Shown here: positions 59,766 through 64,000 of the stretch, one piece after another
How the letters are laid out: every line of letters begins with the position of its first letter
How positions within the stretch are numbered: the first letter of the stretch is position 1
Origin: Maridesulfovibrio ferrireducens
GTDB taxonomy: Bacteria > Desulfobacterota > Desulfovibrionia > Desulfovibrionales > Desulfovibrionaceae
Length of the DNA: 64,000 bases
Direction of reading: 5' to 3'
NCBI RefSeq assembly: GCF_900101105.1
Contig: NZ_FNGA01000001.1
Coordinates: 1 to 64,000, forward strand
Notes under the pieces: model-generated
Databases searched by the model: none
What the model was told of the DNA's origin: nothing
The model's input: the letters and a program-made list of their open reading frames with translations, nothing else
Made by a program: the position numbers and the translations under genes

Positions 59766-61223
59766 ATGTCAGACATTATTATGGACATAGCAAAATGGAA
59801 CAGACTCCTCGATAAAGTAAAAGAGGGGCTCATGGTTCGTACCGATTCGCGGGAAGTGCAGGATGGCGACGTTTTTGTCGCTATTTCCGGCCCTCTTTGC
59901 GATGGCGCTGATTTTGTGAAACAAGCCATTAAGAACGGAGCCGCATATATTGTTTGTGCCTCTCAGATCGACACAGAATCAGCAGAACTGATTCTTCACT
60001 CTGATCCCCGCAAAGCGCTGGTGGATCTCGCTAAAGCATATTTCAAGACCGACAGCAGCACAGTTAAAATTGTCGGGATTACCGGAACAAACGGTAAAAC
60101 AACTACATCTTACCTCATCGAGCAGATGCTTACCTCAGCAGGTATGAAAGTGGGAGTTATCGGAACCGTCAGTTACCGCTGGCCCGGTTTCGAGATGGAT
60201 GCACCTCTCACCACTCCCGGCTGTTGGCAACTGCATGAAATGCTCGCGCAGATGAACGAAGCAAATGTCGACGTCATGGTGATGGAAGTGTCGTCACATG
60301 CCCTTGATCAGGAACGCGTCGCCGGGCTGAATTTTAATGCGGCTATTCTGACAAATGTCACTCAGGATCACCTTGATTATCATGGTGATATGGAATCATA
60401 TTTTGAAGCTAAATCTCTGTTGTTCAGCCACTATCCTCTGACTGACAAGCGTGGAATCATAAATTTTGATGACCCATACGGGAAAAGACTTCTGGAATCT
60501 TACTCTCCTTCCATCGGATTCGGGCTTGGATCTCCTGACGAACTCAGCGGTGACAATCTTTGCGGTGAAATGATTTCATGCACTGGCAAAGGAATGGTTC
60601 TGAAAATGACTTTCGGTACGGATACATGGGAAATAGAAACCGACTTTATCGGTAAGCATAACGGCTCAAACCTGCTTGCAGCTCAAGCAGTGGGACTGCA
60701 TCTGGGCCTTACGCCTGAACAGCTGAAAGCAACATCTTTTCATGGAGTTCCCGGAAGGCTTGAAAGAGTAAGAAATGATCACGGGTTCGATATTTTTGTG
60801 GACTACGCTCATACTCCCGATGCTCTTAAAAATGTACTTTCCACTTTGAAGGATTTGAATTTCAAAAGAATCATCACTGTTTTCGGATGCGGCGGCGACA
60901 GAGACAAAACAAAACGTCCTCTCATGGCAGAAGCTGCATGCAAATATTCGGATGTGGCTGTGCTGACATCAGATAATCCGAGAACAGAAGATCCCCTTGA
61001 GATAATCAAAGACGTCCGCCCCGGCATGAAAGGTTGCCCTATGACTATAGAGGAACCGGACAGAGCTGTAGCGATTCGTAAAGCTGTAAAAGAAATGACC
61101 TCCGAAGATGTCCTGCTTATAGCCGGAAAAGGTCATGAAACATATCAGATCATAGGAACGGAAAAACGCGACTTCAGCGATGTGCAGGAAGTCACTCTGG
61201 CAATCAAGGAGATATACGGTTGA
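59766..61223 (+). CDS. UDP-MurNAc-tripeptide synthetase MurE
   Basis: A 485-residue Mur ligase. The substrate-binding domain starts with VRTDSREVQDGDVFVAISG, ATP loop GITGTNGKTTTSYL, and the central domain has MEVSSHALDQERV and DVRP/DNPRTEDPLEII. The DNPR sequence at the C-terminal substrate pocket is the motif associated with meso-diaminopimelate addition, so it adds mDAP to UDP-MurNAc-L-Ala-D-Glu. It lies 12 bases after ftsI. Confidence 0.96.
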   Translation: MSDIIMDIAKWNRLLDKVKEGLMVRTDSREVQDGDVFVAISGPLCDGADFVKQAIKNGAAYIVCASQIDTESAELILHSDPRKALVDLAKAYFKTDSSTVKIVGITGTNGKTTTSYLIEQMLTSAGMKVGVIGTVSYRWPGFEMDAPLTTPGCWQLHEMLAQMNEANVDVMVMEVSSHALDQERVAGLNFNAAILTNVTQDHLDYHGDMESYFEAKSLLFSHYPLTDKRGIINFDDPYGKRLLESYSPSIGFGLGSPDELSGDNLCGEMISCTGKGMVLKMTFGTDTWEIETDFIGKHNGSNLLAAQAVGLHLGLTPEQLKATSFHGVPGRLERVRNDHGFDIFVDYAHTPDALKNVLSTLKDLNFKRIITVFGCGGDRDKTKRPLMAEAACKYSDVAVLTSDNPRTEDPLEIIKDVRPGMKGCPMTIEEPDRAVAIRKAVKEMTSEDVLLIAGKGHETYQIIGTEKRDFSDVQEVTLAIKEIYG

Positions 61224-62611
61224 AACTAACCTTATGTGAACTTGAAAAACAGCTCAGAGGGGGAAGTGAAATCCCCTGTGCAGAAGACACCGAAATCACA
61301 GCCGTGCGTATAGACAGCAGGCTCGTGAGAAAAGGTGATGTTTTCTTCTGTGTAGACGGTGCAAATTACGACGGCCACAATTTTGCGGCAGCCGCTCTTA
61401 AGGCTGGAGCTGTTGCAGTTGTTACATCACAGCATATGCCGGAGCTTGATGGCAAACCGGTCATTATGGTGAGAAACACAGTAGCGGCTCTCGGTAAACT
61501 TGCTGCATATTGGCGCACTCGCTCAAAAGCAAAAATGATCGCGGTGACAGGTTCAGCCGGGAAAACCACCGTTAAAGAAATGCTGGCTCATGTCATTGCC
61601 GGAAAGCACTCTGTTCACAAAAATTTCATGAACCTGAACAACCAGATAGGACTGCCCATGTCCATGCTGGAAGCTACAGGTGACGAAGATTTCTGGGTAA
61701 TGGAACTTGGAATAAGTCTTCTGGGAGATATGGCGGAACTCGGACCCGTGGCAATGCCGGACATGGCAATTATCCATAACATCGGTCCCGCACACCTTGA
61801 AGGTCTAGGCTCAATGGAAAACGTTGCAGCTTCAAAAGCATCGCTTTTCAAATATCTGCAACCGGATGGAAAAGGACTGTGCTGTAAAGATCACACTCTG
61901 CTCTGGAACGCAGCATCCGAGCTGACCGAACCGATTTCTTTTTCTTCTCAGGATAAAAGAGCATTTTATTATAGCGAACTGCTTGAAACCCTGCCGGACG
62001 GCACTGGACGTTTCCTTATTAAAGCCGGAAATGAAACGGCTGAGACAATTTTGCCGACCTGCGGTTCTCATTTCGCTGAAAACGCTGCCGCTGTAACCTG
62101 TGCGGCTTCACTGCTCGGGTTCAATCTGCAGGAAATTGCTGACAGATTAAATACTGTACAATTGCCGAAACAAAGATTTCACTGCCACGCTCTCGGAAAG
62201 TGGACACTTATAGACGATTCATACAATGCGAATCCTCTTTCCATGAACAAGGCAATAGACACAGCAAAACAGATTGCTAAAGAAAGACCTCTGGTTCTGG
62301 TACTCGGAGATATGCTCGAACTTGGTGATGATGCTGTGGAGGCTCATCGCGAACTAGGCAAAAAAATCGCTGCGATCAAACCGGATGTAACTTTCTATTA
62401 CGGTAAACATTACGATGATGTTGCTTCAAGCACAAACGGCTCAACTTTTGTTCCGGTGAACAAGCCATCGGAATTTTTGAACGGAATACATGAGCTTGGA
62501 CTGAATGATGCGGTGGTTCTTTTTAAAGGGTCAAGATCCTGCCGCATGGAAAATTACTTCCACGCACTTAATAACGAGGTCACTGGGGAGACCGGAGGAA
62601 ACAAAGCATGA
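61220..62611 (+). CDS. UDP-MurNAc-tripeptide D-Ala-D-Ala ligase MurF
   Basis: A 463-residue Mur ligase that adds D-Ala-D-Ala to complete the pentapeptide precursor. It starts at TTG inside the murE stop (four-base overlap) with GGAG eight bases upstream, so translation is coupled. Key motifs: [22 protein letters not shown] loop [29 protein letters not shown], and [14 protein letters not shown] in the C-terminal domain. Confidence 0.96.
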   Translation: MKLTLCELEKQLRGGSEIPCAEDTEITAVRIDSRLVRKGDVFFCVDGANYDGHNFAAAALKAGAVAVVTSQHMPELDGKPVIMVRNTVAALGKLAAYWRTRSKAKMIAVTGSAGKTTVKEMLAHVIAGKHSVHKNFMNLNNQIGLPMSMLEATGDEDFWVMELGISLLGDMAELGPVAMPDMAIIHNIGPAHLEGLGSMENVAASKASLFKYLQPDGKGLCCKDHTLLWNAASELTEPISFSSQDKRAFYYSELLETLPDGTGRFLIKAGNETAETILPTCGSHFAENAAAVTCAASLLGFNLQEIADRLNTVQLPKQRFHCHALGKWTLIDDSYNANPLSMNKAIDTAKQIAKERPLVLVLGDMLELGDDAVEAHRELGKKIAAIKPDVTFYYGKHYDDVASSTNGSTFVPVNKPSEFLNGIHELGLNDAVVLFKGSRSCRMENYFHALNNEVTGETGGNKA

Positions 62612-63684
62612 TTTATCATTTTCTTGTCCCCCTGAGCGCACAAATCAGTGCTTTGAATGTTTTCAGATATATCACATTCAGATCAATCTACGCCCTGCTG
62701 ACTGCACTGATAATTACTATCGTTCTCGGCCCTGCCATGATGCGCTGGCTGCAAAGAATCAAGTGCGGTCAATACATTCAGGAAGACGGCCCTCAGCATC
62801 AATGCAAAGCTGGAACCCCTACCATGGGCGGCCTGCTTTTAGGATTCGGAGTATTAATTTCCACCCTTCTTTGGGCGGATCTTTCAAACGTATATGTATG
62901 GTTGACAATGTTCGTGTTTGTGGGATTCGGAGCTGTCGGTTTTGTCGATGACTACATCAAAGTGGTCAAAAAACAAAATAAAGGTCTCTCAGCCGTTGCA
63001 AAACTCGGAGGACAGTTGATCGTTGCCGGAATCGCAGTTGCGCTCCTTATTATGCAGCCCGCTTATTCCACGGAACTTTCAGTCCCGTTCTTTAAAAACA
63101 TAAGCCCTGATCTAGGCTGGTTCTATCTGCCGTTTGCACTGCTGGTTCTCATTGGTTCATCCAACGGAGTAAATCTTACAGACGGACTCGACGGACTGGC
63201 TATCGGACCTTCCATTGTCGGAGCGAGTTGTTTTGCATTTTTTATTTATGTTGCGGGACATGTCGGAATAGCAAGTTACCTGAACGTCACCCACGTTCCC
63301 GGAGTGGGAGAAGTAACCGTTTTTTGCGGAGCTTTGGTCGGAGCAGGACTGGGATTCCTCTGGTACAACGCCTATCCCGCTCAAATTTTCATGGGTGATG
63401 TGGGATCGCTCAGTATAGGTGGAGTTTTAGGTTTTATCGCGGTTCTAGCCAAACAGGAACTTCTCTTGACCATCGTAGGCGGAGTTTTTGTTTTCGAAAC
63501 TCTCTCGGTAATTCTTCAGGTTGGATATTTTAAATTCAGCGGTGGCAAACGGATTTTCCGCATGGCTCCGCTTCATCATCATTTTGAACACAAAGGCGTT
63601 CCTGAATCAAAGATCGTCATAAGATTCTGGATACTTTCAGTATTAATGGCCTTAATGGCTTTAAGCACCCTGAAACTCAGGTAA
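62608..63684 (+). CDS. Phospho-MurNAc-pentapeptide-transferase MraY
   Basis: A 358-residue enzyme with ten membrane helices. Family motifs: [10 protein letters not shown], the catalytic DDYIK ([17 protein letters not shown]), [28 protein letters not shown], and [12 protein letters not shown] at the end. It transfers phospho-MurNAc-pentapeptide to undecaprenyl phosphate to make lipid I. Overlaps murF by four bases (ATGA). Confidence 0.97.
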   Translation: MIYHFLVPLSAQISALNVFRYITFRSIYALLTALIITIVLGPAMMRWLQRIKCGQYIQEDGPQHQCKAGTPTMGGLLLGFGVLISTLLWADLSNVYVWLTMFVFVGFGAVGFVDDYIKVVKKQNKGLSAVAKLGGQLIVAGIAVALLIMQPAYSTELSVPFFKNISPDLGWFYLPFALLVLIGSSNGVNLTDGLDGLAIGPSIVGASCFAFFIYVAGHVGIASYLNVTHVPGVGEVTVFCGALVGAGLGFLWYNAYPAQIFMGDVGSLSIGGVLGFIAVLAKQELLLTIVGGVFVFETLSVILQVGYFKFSGGKRIFRMAPLHHHFEHKGVPESKIVIRFWILSVLMALMALSTLKLR

Positions 63685-63689
63685 ATAAA

Positions 63690-64000
63690 ATGGATAGCGA
63701 ATTCGTCAAACAGGTCACTAAGACCCGCATGTTTACTAACCGACTGGCCGTTGTTGCCGGAGCCGGACGCTCAGGGCTTGCCGCCGCAAGGTTGCTTCAC
63801 GCCCTCGGTGCGACAGTGCGTATTGTTGATGAAAACAAAAATATTACTGAAGATATTCTGAACGGTCTCGGTGCGGATGCACAGCTTATGATCGGCCCCG
63901 CTTGCCCGGAACAATTCAAAGGAGCCGACGTTATAGTCGTCAGCCCCGGTGTTCCTGTCCGGAAAATCAAACCGATGCTTGGCGACATGCCGGAAAGAAA
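63690..64000 (+). CDS. UDP-MurNAc-L-alanine D-glutamate ligase MurD (partial)
   Basis: The N-terminal 103 residues of MurD, cut by the window end. It begins with ATG five bases after mraY. The Rossmann-type nucleotide-binding start is LAVVAGAGRSGLAAARLLHALGATVRIVDEN, followed by VIVVSPGVPV, typical of MurD. It adds D-glutamate to UDP-MurNAc-L-alanine; MurI-type racemases supply the D-glutamate. Confidence 0.9.
   Translation, partial: MDSEFVKQVTKTRMFTNRLAVVAGAGRSGLAAARLLHALGATVRIVDENKNITEDILNGLGADAQLMIGPACPEQFKGADVIVVSPGVPVRKIKPMLGDMPER

Overview
The window looks like a piece of a marine sulfate-reducing Desulfovibrionales chromosome (Desulfovibrio or Maridesulfovibrio type). This is inferred from gene content: TRAP transport, sulfonate-type catabolic genes, a glycyl radical enzyme (GRE), a double-cubane protein with its activase, a probable selenoprotein, Cache/PAS sensor kinases, and the style of the division cluster. 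No rRNA gene, CRISPR array or intact insertion sequence was seen.

Layout. (1) 1-8445 is the right part of an integrated mobile element. It has a TraK-like gene, an IncP/RP4-type oriT, a decayed YhcG (DUF1016) gene, a CheB-CheR-PAS protein with a sensor kinase, and a tyrosine integrase beside a 3' fragment of tRNA-Arg(ACG), read as an attachment site. (2) About 8446-19716 is a second insert, bounded by two copies of the tRNA-distal sequence plus terminator (8441-8514 and 19717-19788). It encodes a GRE system: GRE, HesB-like protein, GRE activase, C_GCAxxG_C_C redox protein, EamA-family transporter, small protein and YitT-family protein. A sigma-54 activator is divergent from the GRE, and a BCCT transporter has its own promoter. 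The GRE and the BCCT gene both have clear -24/-12 promoters and share TTGCA-type upstream palindromes. (3) 19800-27320 is a catabolic cluster: GntR/FCD regulator, glutamate-racemase-like enzyme, an unrecognised 416-residue protein, a TRAP DctPQM transporter, a D-cysteine desulfhydrase/cysteate sulfo-lyase family enzyme and RidA. Two identical palindromes lie upstream. (4) 27600-55500 is mixed chromosome: Cache-PAS histidine kinase, bacterial alpha-2-macroglobulin with PBP1C, a pseudokinase-like protein, double-cubane protein and activase, an S1 protein, a hidden TusA-like selenoprotein gene next to TauE/SafE, FxsA, RlpA, RlmD-type methyltransferase, a class I adenylate cyclase fused to pentapeptide repeats, and HD, CBS and HD-GYP proteins. 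(5) 55900 to the end is the start of the dcw cluster: mraZ, rsmH, ftsL, ftsI, murE, murF, mraY, murD (cut by the window end).

How the parts work together. In the GRE island the BCCT carrier probably imports a small zwitterionic or charged substrate. The sigma-54 activator senses a ligand through its PAS-like domain and switches on carrier and enzyme together, and the activase installs the glycyl radical. The GRE active-site loop reads Gly-Cys-Val-Thr, not the usual Gly-Cys-Val-Glu, so its substrate cannot be transferred from choline, isethionate or diol enzymes. In the TRAP cluster a PLP lyase would release 2-aminoacrylate, which RidA hydrolyses, while the racemase could convert the other enantiomer of the substrate.

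The two strongest candidates for something undescribed are the Thr-type GRE island (8.9-19.3 kb) and the 74-residue TusA-like selenoprotein (44180-44404). In the latter an in-frame UGA with a downstream hairpin replaces the Pro of the CPxP motif.
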